This document shows positions 22,393 through 35,186 of a stretch of 64,000 nucleotides of DNA, one piece after another. The translations under genes were made by a program, and so were the position numbers. The stretch spans positions 2,419,387 to 2,483,386 of the forward strand of contig JAGGNK010011225.1 of NCBI GenBank assembly GCA_017590115.1, written 5' to 3'. Each line of letters opens with the position of its first letter. Position 1 is the first letter of the stretch. Origin of the DNA: Montifringilla adamsi (lineage: Eukaryota; Chordata; Aves; Passeriformes; Passeridae). The notes under the pieces were generated by a model. That model was given only the letters and a program-made list of their open reading frames with translations, searched no databases and was not told the origin of the DNA.

Positions 22393-24429
22393 TATATATA
22401 ATTAATAAATTAATAGTCAAACTTTGAAACTTATTTTTCATGTTACTTTCAAATCAAATAGATCACTTTGGTGGACATGTCAAGAAATAGGAGAAAGATT
22501 GATTTACTGGCTTTATATGTTTTTGATCAAAAAATTTGATCACATTACTAAAAATATTCAAATTCCTATAGGGCACAGTTAATTCTTATTCATCAAATTT
22601 CTGAGAACAATTTATAGGATTATTTAATGTACATTATTATTATCTGGATTTAGTCAATGACTAAAGGTACTCTTGAATCTGAAGATTGCCATCAGATTAT
22701 GATTAGGAACAGATATTCTTTAAAATTATTACTAGTTATTATTGTTCAAGTGGTAATTAGTCATCCCTTGTATTTGCATTAATTTTATTTTTGGACAAAT
22801 CACACTGTGACACAGCTCCATTCCTTGACAGGGCTGTTATTTTTTCCTAGAATCTGTGTTCCAATATGAATACAATAAAACTAGGAAGTCCTATGCACAT
22901 GCTTTATTAAGTCTTGCATTATTTCTATAAAACAATTTAAAGGTCCCACACACAATAATTTTAAAAATTCAGGTGGGTCTGAGGACTTGTGCCTTTCCTT
23001 TTGTTATTCAGCCTCTTGTCATGTTCAAGGAAGAGCTCTGCCCTCTATGGCCGAACTCGATCTGTTGGTGAGGCAGAGACTTCCTCACTTTGCCTGCTGG
23101 ATCCTTGTTTACTGCACCTTTTTTCTTGCCCTTTATTTCATATGCACACTGCCCTTTGTGTAAGATCTGTCTCACTCAGAAGATTTTGACAGCTCATTCT
23201 GTGCTACACGGTTTGCTTTAACACATGGATTTTGGCTACCACTGTTCCAGTTCTTAAAAACTGTAATTCAGAGTGACCTAAAGGCCTGCTGATCTGCAGG
23301 AGGAACATCATCTGAGGCTTCACACTGAATGTCAATGCATCCTTCCCAATACCATAAATATTTTTCTGTGAGCTGCCCAAGGGCACTGTTTGCATTAGTG
23401 TTTAAACTCAGCACATACCTCAAGAGAACATGAAGAAGGGTGAACATGCAGGATGAAAAGTGTGTCTATACTATTGATTTTAATTTGGGGAAGGATAGAA
23501 TTTCAGAGAATGGACATTGGTTTACATATGCTTTATTTAAAAACAAAACCCAACCCAAACCAACCAACCAACCAACCAACCAAACAAACAAAAACCCCAA
23601 ACCCAAAAACAAACATGCACTAGCGACTCAAGCATAGGTACCATAAAGCTGGAGCATATGGTCCCATGTCATTGGGAATTCTCATTTTCTCCCACAGCAA
23701 TATCCTTGGTAAGGTTGAATGCTTCTAACATTATCCATAAAATGTTATCAGTCTGGTGAAATTCGGTCCAAGTTTGATGGAATGACATAAGTCCACTGGG
23801 AACTTCTGCTCTAATTCAAGGGAACTTTCAACATGGATATTGGGACAGGCCCACAGGAAGTCAGGAACCACAGCAAAGAGCAGTGTATTTGGAAGGCATA
23901 TTTCAGTGAACTGCTGTCTCTAAAGTAAACTAGAGATACAACAAAACCCATTTGTCTGTTAAATGTTTGCTTCTATATATGTAATAACATATATCATGCT
24001 TTTACAGTAATATATCTTAGTATATCATGTAGATATATACACAAGTAAAATATTAATCTATAAAACTTCTTGCCAGCATGGAACATGTATTTATGTATTT
24101 ATACAGAACATATAGTGTATATATAAGTGTAATTACAGGTAAATTTAAAAAAGTAAAATCAAGAGCTCTGTTGAACATGCCTGCTAGAAAGATGACAGGA
24201 AAACAAATCCATGATATGTGTTAGTGGTATTATCTAAAGCACAGTATTGTAGGACTGAGGAATCCATAGATAGCGAGTCCACATCCTTGAATTCTTCTAG
24301 TGTTCTTTATCTTTGTAGCTGAGACATAGTGTAAGATACAGTTACTCATTGTTCCTGGAGCTTAAAAAAAGCCAAATAGAAGAGGAAAAATAAAATAGTG
24401 GAAGGAGTACTAAATAAGTTGCAGGCAAA
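22393..24429. other. Gene-free AT-rich sequence with CCAA microsatellite
   Basis: No gene seen. Open frames at 22989-23189, 23204-23395 and 23440-23637 show no recognisable domain. The last is partly created by the (CCAA)n tract at 23560-23584. Confidence 0.55.
23548..23600 (+). repeat. (CCAA)n / C-A rich microsatellite
   Basis: About six CCAA units (23560-23584) are flanked by impure CCCAAA and CAAA units. A purely simple repeat. Confidence 0.85.
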
Positions 24430-25295
24430 ACAAAAGTGGGAGGAGATGCTGACTCCCTTGAAGGCAGAGAGGCCCTGCAGAGAGACCTCAAAAAATTAGA
24501 GGACTGGGCAATCACCAACCCTATAACTTTAGTTCAGCAAGGGAAAGGGTCAGATTCTACACCTGGGATGGGGCAAATTTGGATATATGGACAGATTGGG
24601 GAAGGACATAGCAGTGCTATAGAAAGGCACCTGGGGATCCTGTTTGATGGCAAGTTGAAAAGGAGTCAGCAGTGCCCTGGCAGCCAGGAGGGGCAGGCGT
24701 GTCGTGGGGTGCATCAGGCACAGCATCACAGCCGGGCAAGGGAGGGGATTGTCCTGCTCTGCTCTGCACTGGGGTGGCCTCATCTCAAGTGCTGCTTTAT
24801 ATTGTGCAGCTTTGGGTGCCACAATATAAAAAAGATATTAAACTATTACAGAGCATCCATAGGAAGGCAATAAAGATGGTGAAGGGGAGGAGAAATTGTA
24901 CGAGGGACAGCTGAGGTCACTTGGTCTGTTCAGTGTGAGGAGACTGATGGGAGACCTCACTGCAGTTACAGCTTCCTCATGAGGGGAAGAAGAGGGACAG
25001 ACGCTGATCTCTGCTCTGTGGTGAGCAGTGAGAGGACCCAAAAGAACGCCCTGTCTGGGGAGATTTAGTTTGCATATTAGAAAAGTTTTTTCACCCAGAG
25101 GGTGGTTGGGCACTGGAACAGGCTCCCCAGGGAAGTGGTCACAGCACCGGCCTTGACAGAGTTCAAGAAGCATTTGGACAACACTCTTGGACACATGGTG
25201 TGACTCTTGGGGATTGTCCTGTAAAGGGCCAGGAGTTGGACTTTGGTAATCCTTGTAGGTTCCTTCCAGCTCAGTTTTTTCTGTGATTCTGTGAA
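24430..25295 (+). mobile_element. CR1 LINE, 3' ~0.87 kb
   Basis: The largest CR1 copy in the window. It contains the last part of the second open reading frame (damaged) followed by the 3' untranslated region. The latter is clear: 'cacccagagggtggttgggc', 'ctggaacaggctcccc', 'gggaagtggtcacagcacc', 'gacagagttcaagaagc', 'tggacaacactcttgg', 'ccaggagttggac', then a tail CTGTGATTCTGTGAATT. The orientation is + and the copy is 5'-truncated, as is usual for CR1. Numerous frame breaks and substitutions point to a fairly old insertion. No target duplication is expected, because CR1 typically leaves none that can be read. Confidence 0.93.
24436..24914 (+). pseudogene. CR1 reverse-transcriptase C-terminal remnant
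   Basis: A decayed end of the CR1 polymerase reading frame. In one frame (24436-24873) the start shows an acidic stretch with 'LQRDLKKLEDWA', the position where CR1 proteins carry the 'RDLD.LE.WA' motif, and later 'LLCSALGWPHLKCC', the equivalent of '.LYSALVRPHLEYC'. In a second frame (24672-24914) the continuation reads 'WVPQYKKDIKLLQSIHRKA', matching the 'W.PQYKKD..LLE..QRRA' block. The two halves lie in different frames, so a frameshift falls at about 24770-24800. The catalytic palm motifs are upstream and missing through truncation. No function is expected. Confidence 0.85.
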
Positions 25296-28289
25296 TTCAA
25301 ATAAAAACGATTTTTTTTTTTTACCCAAATAAGTTATGAAATTGGTTTATATAAAAGTTATCCACTAGTCTTTAAAACTGCCTGAGAATTAGCTACTTAA
25401 CTCTTCCTGAGTTTTAATAGGGTTTAGGTGCATAATTCCATTTAATCCCTGACAAACCTATATGACTCTGTGATATATTTTAAACAGTCACTACTTAGAA
25501 AGGCAAGCCAAAAAAATGTGAGGTTATAACTTTAAAGAATTTGAGCTCACTGCTGAAGCTAACAAACATAATCTCATGTCAATGTAGACACAATCATGAA
25601 ATTGAAGTTAGGGAATACTAATTTGATTCTGAAGAATGCTTAATTTTTAGGGGAACTTATTACTTCAGGCATTATATATTTAAGTGTTGGTTATATTCAA
25701 GTCATCTTATCAGACCTTTATACAAGTCAAAAATAAGCTTTGTTGTCAATGATTTCACCACAGCAAAAAATAAAGAGATCAGAAAGCTGGTCTCCTCGTG
25801 ACAAACCTGGAGAGAGACAGTATCTTCATCAATGGTCCACACCTACATCAAACGTTATTTCAGGAAAGAAATCATATTTATTCAGGTCAGATAACAAGAA
25901 TACAGAGGCTAAAACAACCTCAGTTAATATAGTCTAAAATATAATTGAATTTGGAAGAGTGCCTAGCATAAAAGGTTCTTTTTAAGGTAAATGATAAAAT
26001 TAATGATTCTCAAAAACAAAGCATTTCAATTTTTTTTTCCATCACTGCTGTTTTAGGATAGAGGTAAAAAATGAAATTATATTAATTAGGGAAAATAAAG
26101 AACAAATATTATGCAGATATTTTTGCTAAAATTACTACTTCACATAGTAAACATGACGTGATCCTAAATCAGAATTATTAGGTTGTAAAAGTTAAACTCT
26201 GAAAATTAAGGCTAAATTATGGTTTCTGGTACAGCTCTGATTGTGTCCTGTGCACCTGCTTTATGAGGAAGGTTTTTATTATCAGATCACAATCATTTTT
26301 GCATAGGATCTCTGCCACTGCTAGTAAATAAACTTCTCTAAAGGAAGAGTAATTAATTTCTTTGTGGATTTTCATGTGGTGGTCATGACAACAGGAGGTG
26401 AAGGCTTGATGAAAATTATTTGTCGTCTCAACATTGCTATTTTTTCTGTCTTAACATTTGCTACATTTTGCACAGCGTTGTTCCTGGAAAAAGCTGCATT
26501 GTTTTGAGTGAAACTAGCTAAGTATAGCCTGAGGCAGACACACAGCATGGAAAAATTCATAAATTCATACCTAACATTAAAGTTTTGCAAAGTAATAAAC
26601 CACTGAAAAGAGGATCTTTTAGGTGGAATTGTCAGAAAACCTCCACAGTAGATACCACAAGCAATTTCCCTATAACATGCCCTTATTCTCAACTGGCATC
26701 AATTAGCGTCCATGAAATGATTTCAGTCTTACTTATAAGAATTGAAATCTGTCAGAAAAGCTTGTATTTGAACAAAGATGGGAAAAGACAGAAGGTTAGC
26801 AAACTAGCTAATAGCTGGAATTAAACAGAAAAAGATATTGACGTGAGGACACTGGAAATCCACGCTTAGAACTCAGGAAGGGGAAACCTATATCGCCTAG
26901 GCAAGAACCAGTAACAAGTTTGCAGCAGAGAACTGCAACTCAGGAAAAAAAATAAAAGGAGACAGAATGGTGGAAGAGGTAGGCTTGGCTGGGGGGAAAT
27001 TTCATAATAAACAGAGTGGATCATAACCTCGGAGACAGGAATGGAAAAGTCAGATCAAAAGACAAGGAAAAGCAAAGCTCAAAGGTCAGGAGAAAATTGG
27101 TTAAGATGAAGTGCATGGAAGAATATGCACTAAACTCTCCTGAAAGAGTGTACTGGATTTGAAGCAGAAATACTATATTCAGGGAAACTGATTTCTTTCA
27201 GGGAAATGTTGACACATCCTGTTCTCATCTCATGAGTATATCAGCTTTATTGATTTGCACATTAGACACGAGTGTCAATGGCAACATACGTTCAGAATCA
27301 TTACAATAAAGGGAAATCTGAATAACTGCACAGTCACATTAATTCTGACACTTGTTATTTCAGCATTCTTGAATTCACAGTGGTGATGTTGTTCTTGTAA
27401 CTTAGGTTTTCATTTGTTATTTCTTTATTTCAGCTTTGGCTCAAAACTAGGCTAGATGTTTCTCAGCAACATTTATAAGGGCATTTATAGATAACTATGA
27501 AGATTTTAATAATTAAAACTTGCCCTAAAACTCTTTGGCTTACAACTAGTTTTTAGTTTAACAGAGTTTTAAAATTTTTTTTACTCATGTTTTCTGAAAA
27601 TGCCACTGTCATCCTCATTTGCATTATTTATACTTTTGCACATTAATTTCTGTATTCTAGTTGAATTTTATTTGTAGTATTTATACATGTGCAGTGGACT
27701 TGGATTTATCTTCAACATATTTAAAACATATATATTTTTATGTACTGTAGTTATTTTTTTACCCAGTAAGCATTAATTAATGCTAGGTATTAGAAAGAAA
27801 AGAGAATCTGAATAAGTGTCCAGAGTTTTCCTCAAGGGAGACTATTATTTTTCATTTAATAAACAAAAAGCTTTTACATACCCTAAGTAGCCCTGACAGT
27901 TTTGGTTCTTCAGTATATTTGCATTTGTCTAAAGCAACTGTATAGCACAAACCACACCACTAAGGATATGAAAGCTAACATACTGAAATATATGCTTTAT
28001 CTGTTTCTACTAGCAGCTTCCATGGGTTTAGTTTTAACTATTCTCTTACAACATTTGCATCTCACATACAGTGAGAATTTTCAATTAATAATGTTTTTAA
28101 ATCTGTGCATTAAATATGTTAGCTTTTGGGGCCCTTTCTAATGATGGCCATTTTGAAGCTTGAAATGCACCAGCAGAATTGATGCATTTAAAGTTTCTCC
28201 ATCATGTGGACAGGGAAGCAGTTCTCCTCCTCTATGATGCCTTTCAAAAAATAGATATAAATAGATATACAAACATGCAAATACAATAT
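25296..28289. other. Gene-free AT-rich sequence
   Basis: No gene seen. Overlapping opposite-strand frames at 26372-26692 (-) and 26585-26824 (+), and frames at 27902-28141 and 28179-28433, have no recognised domains. A T-run (about 25311-25321) lies just right of the CR1 tail. Confidence 0.55.
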
Positions 28290-29365
28290 TGTCCATTGAC
28301 CCTGGCTATTGCTCTACAATGCCCCTTCTCAGCTGGGCAGGGGAGAGAAAATATAACAAAGGTTAATGGGTTGAGGTACAGACAAGGAGATATCATTCAT
28401 CAAACACCATCAGTGGCAAAACAGCTTGAATGAGAGATATTAATTGGTTTTATTACTACAAAATCAGAGTAGGATAAAGAGAAGTAAAATCTTAAAACAA
28501 CCTTTCCTCACCCCTCCCTCATTCCTGGGCTCTACCTCCCCCTTTGTAGCAGTGCAGGAAGATGCAGAATGGGGGATACAGTTCATTACATGTTATTTCT
28601 GCTGTTACTTGGGGAGAAGAGTCTTTTCTCTGCTCCAGTGTGGACTCCCTCCCACAGGAAACAGTTCTTCATAAATTTCTCCAGTGTGAGTCCTTGCTAC
28701 GGGCTGCCGTTCTTCATGAACTTCAAGGTGTGGTCACTTTTCCATGGGACACAGTCCTTCAGGGACAAGCTGCTCCAGTGTGAGTCCCTTATAGGGTGAC
28801 AAGTCCTATCAGGAAGCCTGTCCTAAAGTGGGCTCCTTTCTTTATGGGTCTAGATCCCTGCCAGGAGCCTGCTCAATCATAGACTTCACACAGGGTCACA
28901 GCCCCTGTTGGGCATCCACCTGCTTCAGCATGGATCACCTCTATGAACTTCAGGTGGATCTCTGCTCCACCATGGATCTCCACAGGCTGCAGGGGCATGG
29001 CTGCTTCACCATGGTCTGCACCACGGGCTGCAGGGGAACCTCTGCTCCAGGGTCTGAAGCACCTCTTCCCCCTCCTTTTCTACTGATCTTGGTATCTGCA
29101 GAGTTACTGCTCTCACACAGACTTGCTCCACTCTTCTCTGGCCACGGTTACATCTGTGCAATAACAATTTTTTCATTCTTAAATATGTTATCACAGAGGG
29201 CCTACTGTCACCTCTGACTGGCTCAGCCTTGGCCAGCAGTGGATCCGTCCCAGAGTTGTCTGGCATTGGCTCAGTTAGACATGGGGGAAGCTTCTGGCAG
29301 CTTCTTTCAGAGAACACTCCTGTAACCCCATCACTACCTAAACCTGGCAATGCAAACCAAATACA
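28290..29365 (-). mobile_element. Avian ERV long terminal repeat, ~1.08 kb
   Basis: I recognise this as a very common bird LTR lying on the - strand. On the + strand the edges read TGTCC... (28290) and ...CCAAATACA (29365), giving TG...CA ends. Reading the - strand, U3 starts at 29365. Next come 'catgggggaagcttctggcagcttct' (29279-29304 on +), 'tggctcagccttggccagcag', a TATA-like CATATTTAAG (29178-29187) and GC-richer repeated motifs ('ctgctccagtgtgag'). An AATAAA (28449-28454) and 'cagctgggcaggggagagaaaatataac' near the far end follow. No gag, pol or env sequence adjoins it, so it is a solo LTR or an isolated remnant. I found no exact target duplication (left flank AATAT; right flank TACAC or CATAT, depending on end choice). 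The open frames on both strands within 28444-29350 belong to this repeat. Whether it is an ERVL-type family is from memory. Confidence 0.8.
28631..28870 (-). repeat. ~47-bp degenerate tandem units within the LTR
   Basis: The core TGCTCCAGTGTG or TCTCCAGTGTGAG occurs at 28631, 28678 and 28771, with weaker units near 28725 and 28819. Spacing is multiples of about 47 bases. The units share a 'gggc..caggt(c)..ttc' second half. This looks like an old tandem expansion inside U3/R of the LTR. Confidence 0.65.
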
Positions 29366-32300
29366 TACACATATATTTAAAAAAAAAAAAACCCAACATC
29401 ACAATTCAAGGGTCAAAATTCAAGTTACCTTACTTTAAGCAATTAAATTAAGTTCTTATCAGGAGACTAATCCTCTTCAGTATACTAATATAAAGGTAAA
29501 TAAAAGGAAAAAGGGAAGAGGTAACAATTTTGTGGTTTGAAAGATCCAGAACACATATGATCAAAGTCTTTCTTGTTGCATCAGTTACCAAGTGTGATTA
29601 AATTAGGGACAGCAAGTGCTTAAAGTTAGGCAAGTAACATGACAGTGGGATATCCTCTCTTAACCAGGACTCATTTCTTACAGGATTTTGCCACACATTG
29701 AACAAGAAGCTCAATTTTTTTCAAGTGGTTTCCAGAGAATGAGTTTTATTGTTCCTGTTTTTCAGTCACAACACATTTCTGAAATGATATAGGTACAGAC
29801 AGATGAGCTGGAGATTTTTTTTCTATGAAAATACTTCTGTATCCTTTTCACCATACTTCTCATTTTTATCAAAGTAATGAGGTGAACAAAACAGTAGAAA
29901 GTAATCAGAGTTTGCACAAGCTTAGAAAATGGAAAGAACATCAACTGATTAAAACAGAGACAAGACAGCTATTAGTGCGTCAATTATTTAGACACCTAGA
30001 AATACTATACTCGTTAGTCATTAATTTGCTCACACCAAGGTTTGTGTGTTCTTTAAAGTGTATTCTTTCAATGTGTTCTCTCTTCACTTCCTGTGGTCTC
30101 TATTTTTCCAACAAAAGAAAGCAACCTAAATGATTGTTGTTTCATTCATGAATAAAAAATGTACATCAGTGAGGCTGCAGCTCAGAAGGAATATGCAATT
30201 AATTAGCAAATAAAAGGGTAGTTTTCTTGAGGGCTAAGTAATTTAAATGAGGTACCAATAATTTAGACACTACTCAGCTCTTGCTAGCAGACTTTATAAT
30301 GAAGTTATATGTGTATTTAAATATTTTTTACTAATTGTTCCCTACATACAGTGAAAATTGTCTGTTTTATAATAGATTAGGTGTCAGGATAACTGACCTA
30401 ATTAAATTAAATTAAGATTTCTCTACCTAGCAATGTATGTATTTAGCTGCGGCAGGAGGAGTAAGCAGCAATTCCCCAAATTTTTGTGTTTAAGGCCTAA
30501 TCTTGCAGGAATTCATGCTAGCCAAATAAAGTTATCTATTCTATATTTCAGTCAGCAAATCCACAGTCTATAAATACGAATGTTAATTTATGCAAAGTAC
30601 CACTTGAATTTACCTAGAAATCTGTGACATAGAATATGAATAATCTTTCAGGCAGCATTACTGAAGTACAATGTATATGTTTCCCCGAGTCTCAGAATTT
30701 GTTTTTGCAGATGCCACAGATCTGATTCTTTGTGACCCCTATTTTAAACGTGTACACATGAGCACCGAAATTAATGACTGCATGGGCCAAGTAGGATTTT
30801 TCAACCAGCTGCTTGTATTTTGGCATACCTGCATGTCTGAGATTAGAATTAAGGTCTGTGTCTAAAACTGGGGTTTACAGTTCTGCAGACAGGAATAGCA
30901 GAAAAAGAATGACCTTCCAGGCAGACACTACTCCATCATTCTAAAACTAGAGCTGGTTGGTCATTTGTTTTTCCCAAGACAAAATGCCCTAAGGCTTTCA
31001 GAAGGACATATCACGTACCTTTGCTTGTATTCAAACGCAAACGTGACCAGTGGAATTACCACTAAGTGTCCCAAATCCACAGCAGAGAATGAGGGGTTTT
31101 AGTTGAGTATTTTTCCTTCTTAGTGGCCATTATCATAAAATGAGACAGAACTAGAACTGAAAGAATTTACCTTTGTCACCAGTTTTAATCTTCTCTTTCT
31201 GGGGAGGAAAGTAAATTCCCTTCCTTTTTTGTTTTTTTCCCCCATCTCCTGTCATCTTGTTCTCAGCCTCCATGTCAGATAGTATAACCAGCTCCTGCCT
31301 ATCCCCACAGAGCCACACAATACACATCCTGTTGTTTGAATTCCCAGAAGAAATCCTACTGCCTTACATGAGGTATTTTTATGATCACCATTTTTCCTAT
31401 CTTTTTTAAAGGAAAAAATATCAACAAAGGTAAGAAACATATGGTACCCAATCCCCCCACGCAATTATTTCCCTATTTGTGAAGGCTGTAGAGAGAATAC
31501 CACTAAGAGGAAATATCTTTTTGCATTTTTGTTATGCAACTTTTTGCATTACATTAGACCTAAATTGTCTCTGAAATACCAAATGCCTTATTGATTGGAA
31601 GGGTCACAGGGAAGTATGATGTGAATTACTAATATCTTGCTATGATAAAGGTCAAAACCAATCTTCTTAGAAAGCTTATTTATCAGATTCTTTTTTTACA
31701 TTCTTCAGGGCAAATCTCAGCTGGAGTAAGCTCCCCTAACTCCGGGAGTCTTGACAAGTTATCCTAAACTGAGTAGTTGACCCTTGGTTTCTAAACACCA
31801 AGCTTTCCAAAATGGAAGTAAGAGAGATAACAATTATGTTAAAGAACAGAGGCAGTTGAAAGAGACGGTGTCTGATGTGACATTTCCACACTGTTACATT
31901 AAATTTGCAATGGAAATAAAGCAGAGTAGCAGCTCTTACCTTAGGCTCTATATCCATTAAATGTTATGCACCCCCTGCTAGCAGAGATGACACCTTTTTG
32001 CTTTCTGTCAAAATTATTCAAAAGGGGAAAAAAAATTGTCGGTAGCTGCAGACACTTGTTTGGGCTACTTCCAAAAGCACCTCCCACAGAGAGTCAAAAG
32101 GACTGTGGGAGTGCATCATTAAACACTCTGCCCTCTTCCCACACACTCTCAGTTTTTCTAATATCTCTGAGAACACACACTTTGGATGAGCTTTCCAATT
32201 TAGACTGTGTTTCCTAGCAAATGCAAATGTAGCAGGTGGAAGAAATTCAGCATAACTGGAAACTGGGGAAGGACATTTTAAGCACTTTATATATTTTTAA

Positions 32301-33230
32301 TTTATTTTTTTAATCTATTAATACTGGATATAATATTCTAATATAAAAATAAATTTGAAACCTAAAGGGAAGGGGAAATTAAAGGTATTTGTGGCTTCTC
32401 ATGCTCTGGCTCATTTTATATACTATTTAACCAGTTACAACTGCAAATAAGTACCAATGCTTGAAAAGTTTGATGAGCTATGTCAAATTATTATGATTGC
32501 CTTATCCTGATAGATGACATAAAAGATATACCATTAGGATTGTATATGCAACACAAACTGAAAACTGCTGTTCTTTTCCTTAGAAGAAAGATAATGTTAT
32601 GCTCTAATATTGTAGACATATTCAGCTCAGAAGAAGAGTTTGTAGATTTAAAAAATTCAGTTTATGCTTTTTAATGCAAAATAGTAGAAAATAATAGACA
32701 TGCTGCAACATGTGACTTCACAGGGAATGGCTTTGCGCAGGGAAAATTGCAGATTACCTTATTTTTACTTTTTCAGATTACTTATTTAAAGGATTACTTG
32801 CCCTACCCCCAGAATATTTTTCCTTCAACTGAATGTGGAAGTTTATGGAGTAAAACAAACAGAACAACTTTGTTACATATAGATGGAATAAAATAGTACT
32901 GTCTTTTTGAGATAAAATAAAAGGGATAAAACACATTGGATCTTGATGGTCAATAAACAAATCATAGGCATGTAGTATACTTATAAACTGTCTCAGACCT
33001 GTCAAAACACTTAAGACATATATGCTTCTCTTTCATATTTTTAAGAAAGTCCAGACATTAAGTTCTATATCAATGGTAAAAAGAAAAGTAATTTTATTTT
33101 GCATACAATTTTTTTAAATAGGTCTAAACAGTGATTCTAGACCTTGATTTATAGCAGACATTCTCCCAGACACAAATGTCCTGTACCAGACAGATCATTG
33201 CCACTGAAGTCAGTGAGGTTTCAGCAGTAT
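29366..33230. other. Gene-free AT-rich sequence
   Basis: No gene seen. A poly-A run (29379-29391) follows the LTR edge. Frames such as 29825-30133 (+, 102 codons), 31252-31464 (-) and 31966-32217 (+) lack recognised domains. The first copy of the 31-bp repeat pair is at 32824-32854. Confidence 0.5.
32824..32854 (+). repeat. 31-bp dispersed repeat, copy A
   Basis: Begins TTCAACTGAATG and ends TATGGAGTAAA. All 31 bases are identical to 35193-35223, 2.37 kb away, while the flanks of the two copies do not match. This copy lies in ordinary AT-rich sequence, so it may be the source. Confidence 0.92.
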
Positions 33231-33291
33231 TGATGCCTTGGGAGGCTGTCTGGAATAGAGGCTGGGCACTGTTAAAGGAATGAAGTAGGTA

Positions 33292-33297
33292 TTTATT
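33292..33297 (-). promoter_or_regulatory. LTR polyadenylation signal
   Basis: AATAAA on the - strand within the solo LTR, downstream of the TATA-like box. Confidence 0.6.
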
Positions 33298-33447
33298 AAA
33301 GGCCTTCAACGGACACACCTTGGGCAGTACAAGAGCCTGGCCATGGCTTTATCCAAGATGGATGGAAGATGGATGACCAGCCATGAGGTTTTGCACTTTT
33401 AAAAGTTTTGATCCATTTGGGGTTAATTGTCCAATTACAGCTTCAGG

Positions 33448-33455
33448 TTATAAAG
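33448..33455 (-). promoter_or_regulatory. LTR TATA-like box
   Basis: CTTTATAA on the - strand, about 155 bp upstream of the AATAAA. The spacing is acceptable for a U3-R arrangement. Any transcript would run toward lower coordinates. Confidence 0.5.
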
Positions 33456-35165
33456 TCCCATCCTCCCAATTAGCTCTCCTCAATTTGCTGTTGTTTATAC
33501 TTTTTAGGCCAAAGCTGTAATGGTGTCCTTGGTTCTTAGGCTGGAAAAGGATTGTTTTATCTAACTAAACTATGAAGAGAACTTGCTAACAATTTATATG
33601 AAGTTCAGAGTCACACACTAAGGCAGTACAGAATCTGGAAAATGTGAAAGCTAAAACTTTAGGCATCAGTATGGCACAGCAATATCAGTGCTGCAGTGGG
33701 TTCCATAAATCTTATGACAGACTTCACTTGGGAGCTTTGCCATAAGAGAAAACAGAGAGTGAAACTGTCTCTTTACATTGGTGTTACCATGATGGAAGCC
33801 AAATTTTTCTTAGACTGTCCAGTAGACACCAAACGGAGGGAATTATCACTTCAGCATCTTGTGGAGAACACTAAAGTTTTACCTCTCTTTCACTGTGGTT
33901 TTGCTTGGCTACATTGCTTTCCAACTGCCCTGGCTGGACAGGACAATATAATTCCCACTGTTCAAAGTTCCCTTGGCCCTGACACCTTTATTTCTGCTAA
34001 CACAATCAGTGCTTGGCTAGAAGTTTGGAATCTACCCTCACTTGCTGATATAATATGTCCCCAGGGAACCTTCTTGCCTTGATTCTTTCATTCATAAAAT
34101 TGGGATCATTAGGGGATTCATTCCAATATGCCATTCTTGGAAACACAGTCTGGATGACAGCTGCTGTTAGGATAGAAGGCTAAACATACATAGGGCGCAT
34201 GGCTGAAAAGCCAAAACTCTTTGTGAGATATTCATCACCAAACTGACCATGCTTGAGAGGAAGGCATCCAGATTTCAGAGCAAGCAGAGAACTTCCAAGA
34301 GGTTTTCAACAAAAGAAATCAGCACAAAGAGAGGTATAAATGAGGCATGAAAATCTGTAGCTGTGGGTAGATACACTGGAGTGGCAGTGACTGCAGACGT
34401 GGTCTGACTGAGCATTGCCAGCTGTCTCTTCATCCCACTGCAGCCCTGCAAAGGGGTACAAAGGAGCCCTCCCAAGGGTGCTGCATCTGGCTTGGTGCAT
34501 GCAACATATGAGACCCCCATCCTGAGGTGCCTGGGGTTGTGGGGACTTTCTCACTGCTGTCTAAGTTGGCAGGCTCTAAGGAGCAGCATGAGCAGCAGCT
34601 GGGCTGGAAAGATTTACAGGGTCATAAGATTATATGAGGTCACTATTCCTTCCTGAAAAGGGGAAAGAGGCCTGGAACCCAAGCATGCTGAATGTGGGGG
34701 AGATGAAGGTAAAGTTTTTTGGGTATTAGTTCAATAATACCATTAATTAATTAATTGTCTTAACAGTTTTAAATGTCTAGTATGATTTTATTTATTTGTT
34801 TCATTACTAATGTTGAATACATAGTTCATTGAATGCCAGTTAACTACCAGTGTTAAATTAACCTGTATCTTTCTTCAATCCTAATTTGAATCACACTAAA
34901 GCAAATATTATTCTGATTGTATGGGTGAAGCAGAAGTTATGAGAACAATAAGAAGAAAAGTGTCCAGAGACTGGTACAATACAGAGAGTAGGTTACCTGT
35001 AATTCAAAACTTTACCCTCTCTTTTCCATGCTTGTAGATAATATCAGTGAGGAGTAAGAGAAGTAATTTAAATTAGCTTGTTCAATGCCACAATATGGTT
35101 GACTAATTCAAGATGTACTGACTCCACAGATTTGGAAAGATCACCTTTGTTGTAGTTCATTTTGG

Positions 35166-35186
35166 GGGGCACCCCGGGGTGTCCCC
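35166..35186. repeat. GC-rich imperfect palindrome
   Basis: GGGGCACC-CCGG-GGTG(T)CCCC is an inverted repeat with one extra T, preceded by further G residues. It is a compact island of G and C in AT-rich DNA, directly adjoining copy B of the 31-bp repeat. It could form a strong cruciform or hairpin. Confidence 0.85.

Larger units (their letters stand above)
33231..33668 (-). mobile_element. Solo ERV LTR, 438 bp, 4-bp target duplication
   Basis: On the + strand the element begins TGATGCC (33231-33237) and ends GGCATCA (33662-33668), a perfect 7-bp inverted terminal repeat with TG...CA ends. It is flanked by GTAT at 33227-33230 and GTAT at 33669-33672, a 4-bp target-site duplication. Inside, read on the - strand, are a TATA-like CTTTATAA (33448-33455) and an AATAAA (33292-33297) about 155 bp further on, which set the orientation. 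Blocks such as 'ggttaattgtccaattacagcttcaggttataaag' are ones I recall from bird LTRs, but I do not name the family. A 4-bp duplication is common for gammaretrovirus-like (ERV1) elements, so that class is a reasonable guess. No internal retroviral sequence remains, implying LTR-LTR recombination. Confidence 0.88.

Noticed and set aside
28828..29350. 129- and 114-codon frames on opposite strands
   Set aside because: Both are inside the 28290-29365 LTR, whose GC-richer sequence has fewer stop codons.
33696..34082. 128-codon open frame beginning just outside the solo LTR
   Set aside because: No family or domain recognised. The LTR is oriented to transcribe away from it. Length is within chance for 64 kb read in six frames.
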